Source of the DNA: Virgibacillus dokdonensis
GTDB taxonomy: Bacteria; Bacillota; Bacilli; Bacillales; Amphibacillaceae
Assembly (NCBI RefSeq): GCF_900166595.1
Contig: NZ_LT745763.1
Coordinates: 4,004,018 to 4,068,017 of the forward strand
Length of the DNA stretch: 64,000 nucleotides
Direction of reading: 5' to 3'
The notes below the pieces were generated by a model. That model was not told the DNA's origin, did not search any database, and worked only from the letters and a program-made list of their open reading frames with translations. Below are positions 9,675-17,109 of the stretch, one piece after another. The translations under genes and the position numbers were made by a program. How positions within the stretch are numbered: the first letter of the stretch is position 1; every line of letters starts with the position of its first letter.

Positions 9675-10571
9675 CTAAGCAGCTATTAAAGTCTGAATTC
9701 GGTATTGTACCGGGCTCAGGCCTTTTAGTTTTGCCTTGATTCGTTTGTTGTTATAGTATTCTATATATTTTTCTAGCTCTTGCTTAAAATGCTCTATACT
9801 TTCGAATTCATTTAAATAAAGAAATTCTGATTTCATAATGCCAAAGAAGTTTTCAATAACGGCATTATCATAACAGTTGCCTTTACGTGACATACTTTGC
9901 GTAATCAATCTTTCTCTCAAGGCGTGCTGATATTGTTTCATTTGATAATGCCAGCCCTGATCCGAATGAATAAGCAGTGCATCTTCCTCTGATAACCGTT
10001 TAAATGACTTCTCCAACATTTCCGATACAAGTGAATAAGTAGGTCTAGAGTCGATTGTATAGGCAATGATTTCCCCATTATATAAATCCAGTATAGGTGA
10101 AAGATAGAGTTTCTCCCCAAATAATTTAAACTCTGTAATATCCGTTACCCATTTTTGATTTGGCTTTTCGGCATTAAAGTTCCGATCTAAAATATTTGGT
10201 GCGATATTGCCAACCTTTCCTTTGTAAGAGCGATATTTTTTCATTCGAACTAGGCTTTTTAAACCTAATTCTTTCATGATGCGTTGGACTTTTTTATGGT
10301 TTACCTTATGCCCTCGATTCCATAGCTCGTCCCGGATACGGCGGTATCCATAACGTCCTTGATGCTCATCGTAGATAGCTTGAATCAGCTTTTTCAACTC
10401 CACATCTTTATCCGGAAGTCCGAATTTACTTACTATATAGTAGTACGTGCTACGTGGAATCTCTGCCAGCTGCAGAAGTGCCTTCACAGGGAATTCATGC
10501 CTTAGTTCATAGACTACTTGCGCTTTGTCCTGTTTGGTAATTTCTCCTTGTTTTGAACTAAGGCATTCAAC
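9675..10571 (-). CDS. IS3-family transposase OrfB (DDE catalytic part, made by -1 frameshift)
   Basis: This is the catalytic rve/DDE domain of the element. The frame is open from the A6G slip site to the stop. The ATG at 10487 is internal to the likely fusion product. Visible features are the HTH_21-like segment (YGYRRIRDELWNRG), the first Asp in WVTDITEF, the second in IHSDQGWHYQ and the third acidic residue in NAVIENFFGIMKSE, followed by YIEYYNNKRIKAKL near the C-terminus. The fusion OrfAB should be the active transposase. All three catalytic positions are present, so the element may be functional. Confidence 0.9.
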   Translation of the reverse strand, partial: VECLSSKQGEITKQDKAQVVYELRHEFPVKALLQLAEIPRSTYYYIVSKFGLPDKDVELKKLIQAIYDEHQGRYGYRRIRDELWNRGHKVNHKKVQRIMKELGLKSLVRMKKYRSYKGKVGNIAPNILDRNFNAEKPNQKWVTDITEFKLFGEKLYLSPILDLYNGEIIAYTIDSRPTYSLVSEMLEKSFKRLSEEDALLIHSDQGWHYQMKQYQHALRERLITQSMSRKGNCYDNAVIENFFGIMKSEFLYLNEFESIEHFKQELEKYIEYYNNKRIKAKLKGLSPVQYRIQTLIAA

Positions 10572-11035
10572 TTTTTTAAATAGGCATTCTCCATGCGTAA
10601 ACGATCTATTTCTGCTTGTAATGCTTCCGGAGTCCCTTCATCCGGCTTTTGCTTTTTAGATGTATGATCAGAACTTTTTTTCATGGATGGACGCCCCTTT
10701 TTCTTTGGTTCTAGGGCATCTATTCCTTCTGCTTCCAATTGCTTTTTCCATTGTAAAAGCGTGGAATGTGTAGAAATATTAAAGATCGCTGCTGTTTCCC
10801 GGATAGATGTCCCTTGTTCGTTCATATAATTAAGTACATCTAGTTTATACTGCAATGTGTAAGATGTATAGCATTTTTCAAAAGCTTTTTCTCCGTGATA
10901 TTCATATTGTTTAATCCAATTTAAGAGGACTGAATGGTCAACTCCTATGGATTTAGCCATTGACTTTACGCCTTCTGCACCACTTTGATAGCGAATGACT
11001 GCTTGTATTTTTTCAACATTGGTGAATTTAGCCAT
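10514..11035 (-). CDS. IS3-family OrfA (helix-turn-helix)
   Basis: The N-terminal transposase protein has two helix-turn-helix units (TNVEKIQAVIRYQSG onward, then YTLQYKLDVLNYMNE onward). A leucine-zipper-like tail follows (LQAEIDRLRMENAYLKKL). GGAGGTG lies eight bases before ATG 11035, favouring it over the upstream ATG at 11053. Near the 3' end, within codons for YLKKL, the heptamer AAAAAAG (10577-10571) is a classic -1 slippery site. The -1 frame from there enters OrfB without a stop, as in IS150-group elements. Confidence 0.88.
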   Translation of the reverse strand: MAKFTNVEKIQAVIRYQSGAEGVKSMAKSIGVDHSVLLNWIKQYEYHGEKAFEKCYTSYTLQYKLDVLNYMNEQGTSIRETAAIFNISTHSTLLQWKKQLEAEGIDALEPKKKGRPSMKKSSDHTSKKQKPDEGTPEALQAEIDRLRMENAYLKKLNALVQNKEKLPNRTKRK

Positions 11036-11637
11036 AAAAAACTGCACCTCCATTTATTAGAGTTGTGTCTAAAAATTGGGGTGCAGTTCAATTCCTGGGT
11101 GGTTTCCAACTGGTACACCACACGAAGCAAAGGTTACACATAGACCATACTCATTTAAACCATCACTTCTACCGAATGTTGAAACAGAAAAACCTGTATG
11201 AGAGTACTTATTATCTGCATTCGTAGAACATAGCCTCATATCAGATATATTCGGGCTTAAATCATACGTTCTAAAAACATACATTTTTTCATCAACTGTC
11301 ATTTTCGGTGTAATAGCCGCCAAGCTACAACCACCACCCATTAAATAACTATCTTGTATAAATCTTAATTCTTCTACATCCCTATTGAAATAATCAGAAA
11401 CCCCTTGTAATTCGTCTATCAATTCTGGACAATACATATTAAAATTTTCTAAAGTATCTTCCGCACGAGCTTTACTTTTCTTATGATCTTCAAACAACAT
11501 TTTTTGTATGTTTGGTATAACACTTAGATCTTTTCCTTGATTGTATCCTATTTCATATGAAGTTCCTTCTAGATAAACAAAGCTTCCTTTTCCCTTCATT
11601 GCCATTTCCTCCTTCGCTTTTCTATAAAAATAATAAA

Positions 11638-11656
11638 CCCTCCAGTAACTGGAGGG
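11638..11656 (-). terminator. Rho-independent terminator of the MerR-family gene
   Basis: CCCTCCAGT and ACTGGAGGG form a perfect nine-base stem with a one-base nominal loop, in practice a shorter stem with a small loop. Read on the minus strand it is followed by TTTATTATTTTT. It lies 16 bases after the regulator's stop and before the C45 gene, so the two are separate transcription units. Confidence 0.85.
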
Positions 11657-11671
11657 TAAATACGTAAATTT

Positions 11672-12520
11672 TTATAATTTCAACATAACTTTGGTCTTAA
11701 AATTATTAGGATCTGCATCTTTTAATGGTTTTACACATAACATATCATCCATTTCTTGAGGAACCAAACCCTCCATATATTCTTCAATAAAAAAAGAATC
11801 TGTTACAATTAAATCTTTCAATTGGTCATAAGCTACCGTTAAATCAGAATACAAACCAACAAAATCAACACATGCATATTCTCCATTAGGGATAATTTTT
11901 ACTTCATTCTCTAAAGTATTATTTAATATATCTCCATCTATTTCAAACATGACTTCTGTCTCTTGTGATAATGGATTGTCCCATTCGTGCCATATAGTCA
12001 TCAAATTCCCTTTTATTTTACAATTGTATGCGTACACTTTTTGAAATAAGCGCTCGACTAACTGATCCATTTGATGTATTTCAATCTTCTCTTTTATACT
12101 AATAACTGTTATAGACGAACGATATTCAAAATAAACTGAACTGATATGATATTTTTTTTCAAAATAAGGCTTAGAATAATTTAATATATCATCTATTTCA
12201 CTAATAATGCTTTCTAATTGACTTTTTCTAACAATGACATCGTTTCGTTTCTCTATCAATTTTTGATTTAAATCCTTTTTTATGCTTCCATTTATTATTT
12301 CCTTTATTTCATTTAAAGAAAAACCGAGACTCTTTAAAGCTTTTATGCGCTCCACCTGAGAAAACTTTTGGTAGTCATAATACCTATACCCTGTTGTTTT
12401 ATCAACAACAGAAGGCTTTAACAAGTCGATGCTATCATAATATTGGAGTGTTTTGATCGGCACATTGCTAATATTAGAAAACTTCCCAATAGAATAAATA
12501 ACTATCACCACAATTTTCAA
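11672..12520 (-). CDS. MerR-family transcriptional regulator with effector domain
   Basis: The product is about 280 residues. The N-terminal winged helix (YSIGKFSNISNVPIKTLQYYDSIDLLKPS, then TGYRYYDYQKFSQVERIKALKSLGFSLNEIKEII) is typical MerR. A coiled-coil dimer helix follows (about 85-115), then a C-terminal domain with GyrI/BmrR-like spacing (SSVYFEYR, CVDFVGLYSDLTVAYDQL) that should bind a ligand. The frame begins with TTG 12520; GTG 12511 or 12508 are alternatives, and no start has a strong ribosome site. A target promoter is not obvious next to it. The MerR-type promoter at 17058 could belong to this or another regulator. Confidence 0.85.
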   Translation of the reverse strand: MKIVVIVIYSIGKFSNISNVPIKTLQYYDSIDLLKPSVVDKTTGYRYYDYQKFSQVERIKALKSLGFSLNEIKEIINGSIKKDLNQKLIEKRNDVIVRKSQLESIISEIDDILNYSKPYFEKKYHISSVYFEYRSSITVISIKEKIEIHQMDQLVERLFQKVYAYNCKIKGNLMTIWHEWDNPLSQETEVMFEIDGDILNNTLENEVKIIPNGEYACVDFVGLYSDLTVAYDQLKDLIVTDSFFIEEYMEGLVPQEMDDMLCVKPLKDADPNNFKTKVMLKL

Positions 12521-12835
12521 TTAATATATCCATTATAACAAAATTTAATTTAGTGTAGATATTATATTTGCTGAAGTACCTTTCAGAAGAATTTTTGCTG
12601 CACAAAATTATAGGGAAGTTTTAAATAGTTTTCGTCCCGCTTTTACTAATTTTAAAGCGTACGGCGGACAACTTTAATCATTTGTACAACCTTTTATACC
12701 ACCTTTATCGGAAAAGTGTATCAATCATTGTGACGTGCTTACCACGTATGGGAAGAATGTGTTTATGTGTTGACCCAAAAAAAAGGAAGTTATTTTTATT
12801 AATTTACATACTTTACAACATCCATTGGCGAGCCA
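12521..12835. other. Intergenic stretch upstream of the MerR gene
   Basis: No gene is visible. It presumably holds the regulator's promoter and the divergent boundary with the decayed toxin-antitoxin copy. The short open frame spanning it has no ribosome site and hydrophobic runs without family likeness. Confidence 0.4.
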
Positions 12836-13095
12836 TACATGTTTATTTTGTAAAGAAAATGAGGTATAACTATATATAGAAGATTATACGATAATAAAAG
12901 ACCGCCCATGCTAGTACACGGAACAGTCTGATGTGTAACAGTCCTTCAAAAGGGTAGCTTACATTGTAGAATTAAAAAGTAACCACCCAAATGCTTGTTA
13001 GGCGTTCAATGGGGGTTACTTTTTTTGTTGTGAAAGTATGGTAACAATTGAGGTTGAGAAAGAGATCATCACTGTTTTATCAATACCTTTTCATA
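12836..13095 (-). pseudogene. Decayed type I toxin-antitoxin locus, copy A
   Basis: This region matches the intact loci at 15.4 and 50.3 kb. It retains the antitoxin promoter area (TATAAC in place of TATACT), the hairpin GACCGCCCATG...CGGTC-like block, and the terminator-type repeat ending GGGGGTTACTTTTTTT. On the minus strand the toxin tail survives as MISFSTSIVTILSQQKK plus stop (13069-13016). The N-terminal MTVFETLVL codons, the GGGGGTGA ribosome site and its sequestering hairpin are gone. It is therefore a relic. Confidence 0.75.
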
Positions 13096-13200
13096 AAAAA
13101 AGCATGAATTTAAAATTGTTGTATTTCCCTATATACATGTATTCAAAGCATAAATGTATCCTCCCCGTTCCATCAAATTATTAAAGGGCAATTGTATGGG

Positions 13201-13368
13201 TTAAATAATAGTTATTAGAAGCGCTGCTCCACATGCAATCATTAAAGCTATTGAACGTCCTATTTGGCTCTTACTTGTATTTCGTTTTTGTTTCATTGCC
13301 ACAAAAAGCATAATAAGACCATGCAATATTCCAACTACAAAAATAAATTGTAATATTGGTGAGTACAT
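13201..13368 (-). CDS. Small two-span membrane protein
   Basis: The 55-residue product MYSPILQFIFVVGILHGLI onward has two hydrophobic segments (about 5-25 and 38-54) joined by a basic loop (KQKRNTSKSQ). AGAAGGAGATATTTATA before the ATG at 13368 is a strong ribosome site and decides this start over an upstream in-frame ATG. No family is recognised. It is flanked by toxin-antitoxin and IS relics, so a role as a small toxin or immunity protein is possible but unsupported. Confidence 0.6.
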   Translation of the reverse strand: MYSPILQFIFVVGILHGLIMLFVAMKQKRNTSKSQIGRSIALMIACGAALLITII

Positions 13369-13436
13369 TATAAATATCTCCTTCTGTGTAAGTGAAATGT
13401 TCAACAAAATGCTCCGATGGTTGACCATCTTTAACT

Positions 13437-13620
13437 TTATATTTTTCTAACGCTATTTAATGAAAAAATATATATTTCATCATATATCTTTCCAAGTTGA
13501 ACCTTTAATTTATCTTTAAGATCTTTATTTTCCTGCATTCTACACTCTTCAATATCCCAATGAGACCAGCCTTCTTGTTGTTTTGAAGTATTTCTATTGT
13601 TAAGCTTAGCTTGTGATTAG
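13437..13620 (-). pseudogene. Possible gene tail of unknown function
   Basis: About 55 codons without a stop, ending TAA at 13437, encode a hydrophilic helical segment (GWSHWDIEECRMQENKDLKD, then KLKVQLGKIYDEIYIFSL). There is no plausible start; an in-frame stop lies just upstream. Composition looks protein-like, so it may be the 3' remnant of a lost gene. Confidence 0.25.
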
Positions 13621-13689
13621 ACTAGAAAGATTGATTCAGAAATAAATATTTATTACAAAAATTGTATTAATTTAAACATGCTTAAATAG

Positions 13690-14280
13690 TTAACTCAACT
13701 TTTGCCTACCAAATTAGGCATGTAACCCTTGATATATCTAGGTAAACCTGCTCTCCATTGCCGTACTTGACCTTTAATTAATTTCTGAAGGCTCTTGTTG
13801 GTATGTTTGATGGCATCATCAAGAATCTCGATTAATTGCTGTAAAGCCTCAGCCCAATCCAGTGAATTTAATAAAGAAAAGTCAACAAGGCATAAAAGTT
13901 GCGCCATCTGACAATCCCAAGGCCAACATACGAAACCAATTCTTATGTTCAAAGATGAGACGAAAGATTAATTGGAAAATAAAAGCACTGGAAAAGCCAA
14001 AAGACTTAGTAATACCAGCATGGCGCAAGTGTTTTAGTACACCTAATTCTTTAAATAACGAATTCACTTCAGTTGGTAGTTGCTTATTTGGGTCATTATT
14101 TACTATCATAGTAGGAGACACACTTCTTGGTAGTGTAGTTTTGATTAATTCCACTATACCATATGTTGCGGTGTTTTTTCTTGCCTAAAATATCTTGTCA
14201 AGGGATGTATTACAGTAACTCCAAGCACCTGAGCTCATTAAATGTAGTGATTTTTTTAGGTGCGAAAGTTGAGTAATTAA
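13690..14280 (-). mobile_element. Collapsed IS4-family element with both inverted repeats
   Basis: Inverted ends survive: TTAACTCAACTTTTGCCTAC at 13690 and its partner, read inward TTAATTACTCAACTTTCGCA, ending at 14280. About 590 bp remain, far below the usual length, so most of the interior has been deleted. It encloses a fragmented transposase. Confidence 0.75.
13695..14154 (-). pseudogene. IS4-family transposase remnant
   Basis: Three pieces of an IS4 transposase remain. They are the N-terminus (LFKELGVLKHLRHAGITKSF, IFEHKNWF), a short middle piece (FRMLALGLSDGATFMP, VDFSLLNS) and the C-terminus (LDWAEALQQLIEILDDAIKH, LPRYIKGYMPNLVGKS). The joins sit in different frames (14154-13882 and 13952-13695), consistent with two internal deletions plus a frameshift. 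No DDE residues remain between the pieces, so it is inactive. Confidence 0.78.
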
Positions 14281-14563
14281 TGTTTTGTTCTATAATATTC
14301 AGCTTGTATCTCAGACATTAGATACAAGTTTCTAATCCTTTATAGTAAATAATAATGTGCCAGAAATTCACGGTCATTTAAAACCAAATCATAAGGCGCT
14401 TTTATGTTTGACCATGTTGCGGACTTTTCATCCCAACCGCCTCTTTCTTCTGTTCCATTTATACATGTGCAAAACTCTATTAACACCACTTCCCATAATA
14501 GCTTCTCTTATCTATTCGTATAATAACGTTAAGCATTTTTCTTCATCCCTAGTGTCGCGTTCT

Positions 14564-14776
14564 TCATATTAGAGGTAGTAAGTTATGACTAACAGCGACT
14601 TGATACTTAAATGACAACACAGGAGCATAATTAACTCGCTTCCTTATTTCTGCATCATAGTTTGCTTCAAAAAATAAATCAGTTGCATCTATTTCATCTT
14701 TGAAAATATTTGGCTGTGCAGGGGATATTAGTTTGGAACCAACAACTCCTGTTTTTAACTTTTTTTGGAGAAGCAA
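14564..14776 (-). CDS. Hypothetical protein or gene fragment
   Basis: The frame encodes 70 residues including QPNIFKDEIDATDLFFEANY and RKRVNYAPVLSFKYQVAVSH. The acidic and aromatic composition looks like part of a folded protein, but I recognise no family. The N-terminus lacks a clear ribosome site, and the frame is boxed in by an IS relic and a small membrane-protein gene on the other strand. A truncated gene is more likely than a complete one. Confidence 0.3.
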   Translation of the reverse strand: MLLQKKLKTGVVGSKLISPAQPNIFKDEIDATDLFFEANYDAEIRKRVNYAPVLSFKYQVAVSHNLLPLI

Positions 14777-14905
14777 TATAAAAGTATTGCGTCATTCTTT
14801 TCCTCCTAATATTTATTCATTTTAGATGATATTTTCTGTATATAAAAGGAATAATGTTCAAAAATGATGTACAAAGTGATAAAATATGGAAAAGAGGTGT
14901 TGCAA

Positions 14906-15148
14906 TTGAAGATGCTAAGATTACCTTTTGTTCGTACACTTATATTTTGTATTTTAGTTCTCTTTTTACTAGTTACAAATAAATTAACCGTTTTGAATTT
15001 TTTCGTTTTAGGGGGTTTATACTCTCTTATTGAATCACTTATGGCAAAAAAGGAACTTGATGTAGAGACAGGAAATAAATGGATGGATATTGGATGGGTA
15101 TTTATTTTACTAACGACCATGATTTTAGTTATCATTCATACCTTTTAA
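14906..15148 (+). CDS. Small membrane protein, unknown function
   Basis: About 80 residues with hydrophobic segments near 8-25, 30-42 and 58-78 (TLIFCILVLFLLV, LNFFVLGGLYSLI, WVFILLTTMILVII). AGAGGTG lies seven bases before TTG 14906; the ATG at 14912 is the alternative, and the earlier ATG at 14864 has no ribosome site. No family could be assigned. It resembles small DUF-type membrane proteins common in Bacillaceae. Confidence 0.55.
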   Translation: MKMLRLPFVRTLIFCILVLFLLVTNKLTVLNFFVLGGLYSLIESLMAKKELDVETGNKWMDIGWVFILLTTMILVIIHTF

Positions 15149-15360
15149 GCAAAGCCGATCCATGTACAATACAGACTTTCACTAAAAGCAAGCTTTAAAA
15201 TAATATAAACACCACTATTTAACTAAATGGTTAAAATATACTTTCTTGTAAGGATATTGTTACCCAGATCATTTTTAAGTTAATTAAACAGTCAAATAAA
15301 TATTGCATTATAAACATCCATTGGTGCGTCATACATGTTTATTTTGTAACGAAAATGAGG

Positions 15361-15366
15361 TATACT
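15361..15366 (+). promoter_or_regulatory. Promoter (-10) of the copy B antitoxin RNA
   Basis: TATACT at 15361-15366 follows TGAGG, and a weak TTTATT -35 lies 17 bases upstream. The same sequence recurs at 50219-50224 in copy C, while copy A has TATAAC. Transcription should start near 15373 on the plus strand. Confidence 0.6.
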
Positions 15367-15372
15367 ATATAT

Positions 15373-15527
15373 AGAAGATCATATGATAATAAAAGACCGC
15401 CCATGCTGGTACATGGAACGGTCTAATGTGTAATAGCCCTTCAAGGGGGTAGCTCACATGTTTTGTGGTTAAAAAGTAACCAACCAAAATGCGGCTAGGC
15501 ATTCATCGGGTGGTTACTTTTTTTGTT
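15373..15527 (+). ncRNA. Type I antitoxin RNA, copy B
   Basis: A plus-strand RNA is predicted from the TATACT promoter to a bidirectional terminator (AAAAAGTAACCA ... GGTGGTTACTTTTTTT, ending near 15525). It is complementary to the 3' part of the toxin message and its stop codon region, like RatA against TxpA in B. subtilis. Near its start GACCG-CATGG arms form a stable hairpin. The segment GTGTAATAGCCCTTCAAGGG, followed by GGTAGCTCAC, resembles the toxin's own 5' leader. This is a prediction from structure and repetition in copy C, not from expression data. Confidence 0.7.
15395..15423 (-). terminator. Terminator of the copy B toxin message
   Basis: Read on the minus strand GACCG-TT-CCATG pairs with CATGG-G-CGGTC and is followed by TTTTATTATC. 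It places the end of the toxin transcript about 120 bases beyond its stop codon, inside the antitoxin region. Copy C has the same hairpin at 50253-50281. Confidence 0.7.
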
Positions 15528-15594
15528 GTGACAGTATAGCTACAACTAAGGTTGAGAAAGAGATCATCAACACCAATGTTTCAAATACTGTCAT
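15514..15594 (-). CDS. Holin-like type I toxin, copy B
   Basis: This is a 26-residue peptide, MTVFETLVLMISFSTLVVAI followed by LSQQKK: one hydrophobic membrane span with a basic tail. It fits the putative holin-like toxin family (Hol_Tox) and the TxpA/BsrG/BsrE pattern of Bacillus type I toxins. The ribosome site AAAGGGGGTGA is strong but lies in a hairpin with CACCCCTTT just upstream, so translation should be blocked in the folded leader. An extended -10 (TGTTATACT) lies upstream near 15664-15669. The stop codon lies inside the shared terminator stem. Membrane insertion and growth arrest are known for the family; activity here is inferred. Confidence 0.8.
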   Translation of the reverse strand: MTVFETLVLMISFSTLVVAILSQQKK

Positions 15595-15663
15595 ACTATC
15601 TCACCCCCTTTCTTCAAAAAGGGGTGAACTACCACCCATGAAAGCCCTATTACACTTACAGCA

Positions 15664-15669
15664 AGTATA
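15664..15669 (-). promoter_or_regulatory. Extended -10 promoter of the copy B toxin
   Basis: The minus strand reads TTTGTTATACTTG, an extended -10 (TGnTATACT). TGTGAA lies 17 bases upstream as a weak -35. Copy C has TGATATACT with the same TGTGAA at equivalent spacing. The start would be near 15657, giving a leader of about 60 bases. Confidence 0.55.
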
Positions 15670-15882
15670 ACAAACTATTCAATCTTTTCACATCATTTTT
15701 AAATCATCTGCTTTTATCGTATTCTTTTGTTGTTTTACTTTTAACTCATCATGTATATCTGTTTAGGTTAAAGTTACACATAGCTTATAAAGCATCATTT
15801 GGTGCTTTTCCTAAACTGAAAATAACTACTTTTCCACTAGTTCTTTCCTCATTTAGTTTTAGCACTTGTTCTTTTATGAATA

Positions 15883-16797
15883 TTATCTCTTTACAGCATG
15901 AACGAAATGAATGGTCTCAAAAGCTGATAAATAATCCGTTCTATTTTTAAAATAAAGCTCATTTATCGAATCTGATGTCAAATGCTCATAAATTAGCAAG
16001 CCCGATTTTTCCAACATACTCTCTATTTCATTATAAGTGAATGCTGATTTCATTGGCTCTCCGCTTGCCGAAGCCATTTTCACCATGTTTTCAACTCGAT
16101 TAGACACGCCCTTTTCTTGAAAAAGTGTTTCATCAGCAAAATCAAAAACAATAGAACTACCTTCCGGGATGCCCGCAAATAAGTCTTTTATCAAATTTTC
16201 GTTACTCTCTTTAGTGAGATAATAGGAAACCCCCAAAAAGCTAAAGAAAGTTTTTTTATGATCAAACCCTTTTTCTGTTAAGCCTTGCTTCGAAAAATGA
16301 TTCGTAAAGTCCATAGAAACAAAATGAAGATTTCTTGGTATATTAATTTTAACATTCTGCAACTTTTTCTTTTTTAACTCTTGAGTAGCTGGATGATCTA
16401 TTTCAAATATCTTTAATCTATTGTTCAGCTCTGGATATCGGAGACTAAAAGTATCTAATCCTGCTCCCAGTATGACATATTGCTCAATCCCTAAATCAAC
16501 TTCATTCAGTAATACTTTTTCACAATAAGCAGAACGTGATAATGAAATCGGGGAAAGTTGAACTTGTGTAATCCATTTCAAGATTTCCTCTAGATTATCT
16601 TTATATTTCTGTCCAATATCTGTGTTAAAAAACTGGATTCCATCAACCATATTCTTGCTAATAGCGTGAAATTCTTCTTCAGAAATTAATTCTTTCGCCA
16701 TAAAATCATCAAATATTTTTGGTGTGTCATATTTACTGTGATATGCTCGACCGAAAGCGGATACTAAGGAAGTCATGCTGGACTGATTTTTTTTCAT
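15883..16797 (-). CDS. Class I SAM-dependent methyltransferase, leucine carboxyl methyltransferase family
   Basis: The 304-residue product has the layout of the LCMT/PPM1-like family (PF04072). It has an N-terminal helical cap with SLSRSAYCEKVL, the SAM site ILGAGLDTFSLR near residue 125, the acidic EIDHPATQELKKK, and the later FSFLGVSYYL and IVFDFADE motifs. In actinobacteria and bacilli such enzymes methylate small molecules or carboxyl groups; the substrate here is unknown. It is a single-gene unit with a clear promoter and a palindrome at the predicted start site, which suggests repression by an unlinked regulator. Confidence 0.8.
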   Translation of the reverse strand: MKKNQSSMTSLVSAFGRAYHSKYDTPKIFDDFMAKELISEEEFHAISKNMVDGIQFFNTDIGQKYKDNLEEILKWITQVQLSPISLSRSAYCEKVLLNEVDLGIEQYVILGAGLDTFSLRYPELNNRLKIFEIDHPATQELKKKKLQNVKINIPRNLHFVSMDFTNHFSKQGLTEKGFDHKKTFFSFLGVSYYLTKESNENLIKDLFAGIPEGSSIVFDFADETLFQEKGVSNRVENMVKMASASGEPMKSAFTYNEIESMLEKSGLLIYEHLTSDSINELYFKNRTDYLSAFETIHFVHAVKR

Positions 16798-16922
16798 ACC
16801 ATTTTCCTCCCATATTAAAAAACTAGACTGGCTTATCCCAAATCTTTATGGTGAAAAACCCCCTGTTTCACTTGTGTTATAAATCTGAAACTTCATACTT
16901 CTGGTAGCATAAAAGTAAGATC

Positions 16923-16948
16923 CTCCTGGCCAGGAGAACCTCATTATA
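16923..16948 (-). promoter_or_regulatory. Promoter with start-site palindrome upstream of the methyltransferase
   Basis: On the minus strand TATAAT (16948-16943) is preceded at 17 bases by TTTACT. Seven bases downstream lies the perfect 14-bp palindrome CTCCTGGCCAGGAG (16936-16923), covering the expected +1. An operator placed there would block initiation. The protein that binds it is unknown. Confidence 0.55.
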
Positions 16949-17057
16949 CACAATAAATATGTAAAAGTAAATTTTAGCACAAAAAGTTCTTTTTGTCAAT
17001 AAATAACCCCTCATTAAATAAGTGTTCCTTTTTTGAAATCTATGCAAAGATAACCTC

Positions 17058-17088
17058 TTGACTCTAACGTCACGTTAAACTTTATGCT
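17058..17088 (+). promoter_or_regulatory. MerR-type promoter with 19-bp spacer
   Basis: TTGACT (17058-17063) and TATGCT (17083-17088) are separated by 19 bases, two more than optimal. The spacer contains the palindrome TAACGTCACGTTA. Over-long spacers with a central dyad are the hallmark of promoters activated by MerR-family proteins, which unwind the spacer. It drives the DUF2268 gene whose GTG lies 22 bases downstream. Confidence 0.65.
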
Positions 17089-17109
17089 TAAAATAAGGAG
17101 GTATTTCAA

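Larger units (their letters stand above)
9640..11090 (-). mobile_element. IS3-family (IS150-like) insertion sequence, complete
   Basis: The element is 1,451 bp. Its ends are inverted repeats: TGAACTGCACCCCAATTTTT at the high end and TGAAGTGACCCCATAAAGTT, read inward, at the low end. It is flanked on both sides by ATT (9637-9639 and 11091-11093), a 3-bp target duplication typical of IS3. It carries orfA and orfB with a slippery A6G heptamer. Removing the element restores the interrupted gene exactly, so the ends are well supported. Confidence 0.92.
9048..11599 (-). pseudogene. C45-family autoproteolytic acyltransferase/hydrolase, split by an IS3 element
   Basis: Two halves of one gene flank an insertion sequence. 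The 5' half (11599-11094) encodes MKGKGSFVYLEGTSYEIG onward to GVPVGNHPG. It contains GGGCSLAA, whose cysteine fits the autocatalytic nucleophile of C45 (isopenicillin N acyltransferase-like, Ntn-hydrolase) proteins. The 3' half (9636-9048) continues DGLNFMVVVRIILEN to the stop. Removing the IS and one copy of the 3-bp repeat rejoins GNHPG to MLKAKVDGLNF in frame, giving about 365 residues, a normal family length. AAGGAGG favours ATG 11599 over 11605. The gene was intact until a recent insertion; the substrate is unknown. Confidence 0.85.

Noticed and set aside
12682..12879. Plus-strand frame over the decayed toxin-antitoxin copy
   Set aside because: It coincides with the antisense RNA region and has no translation signals.
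14357..14572. 71-codon plus-strand frame
   Set aside because: No ribosome site, no motif, odd composition, and it lies beside an IS relic.
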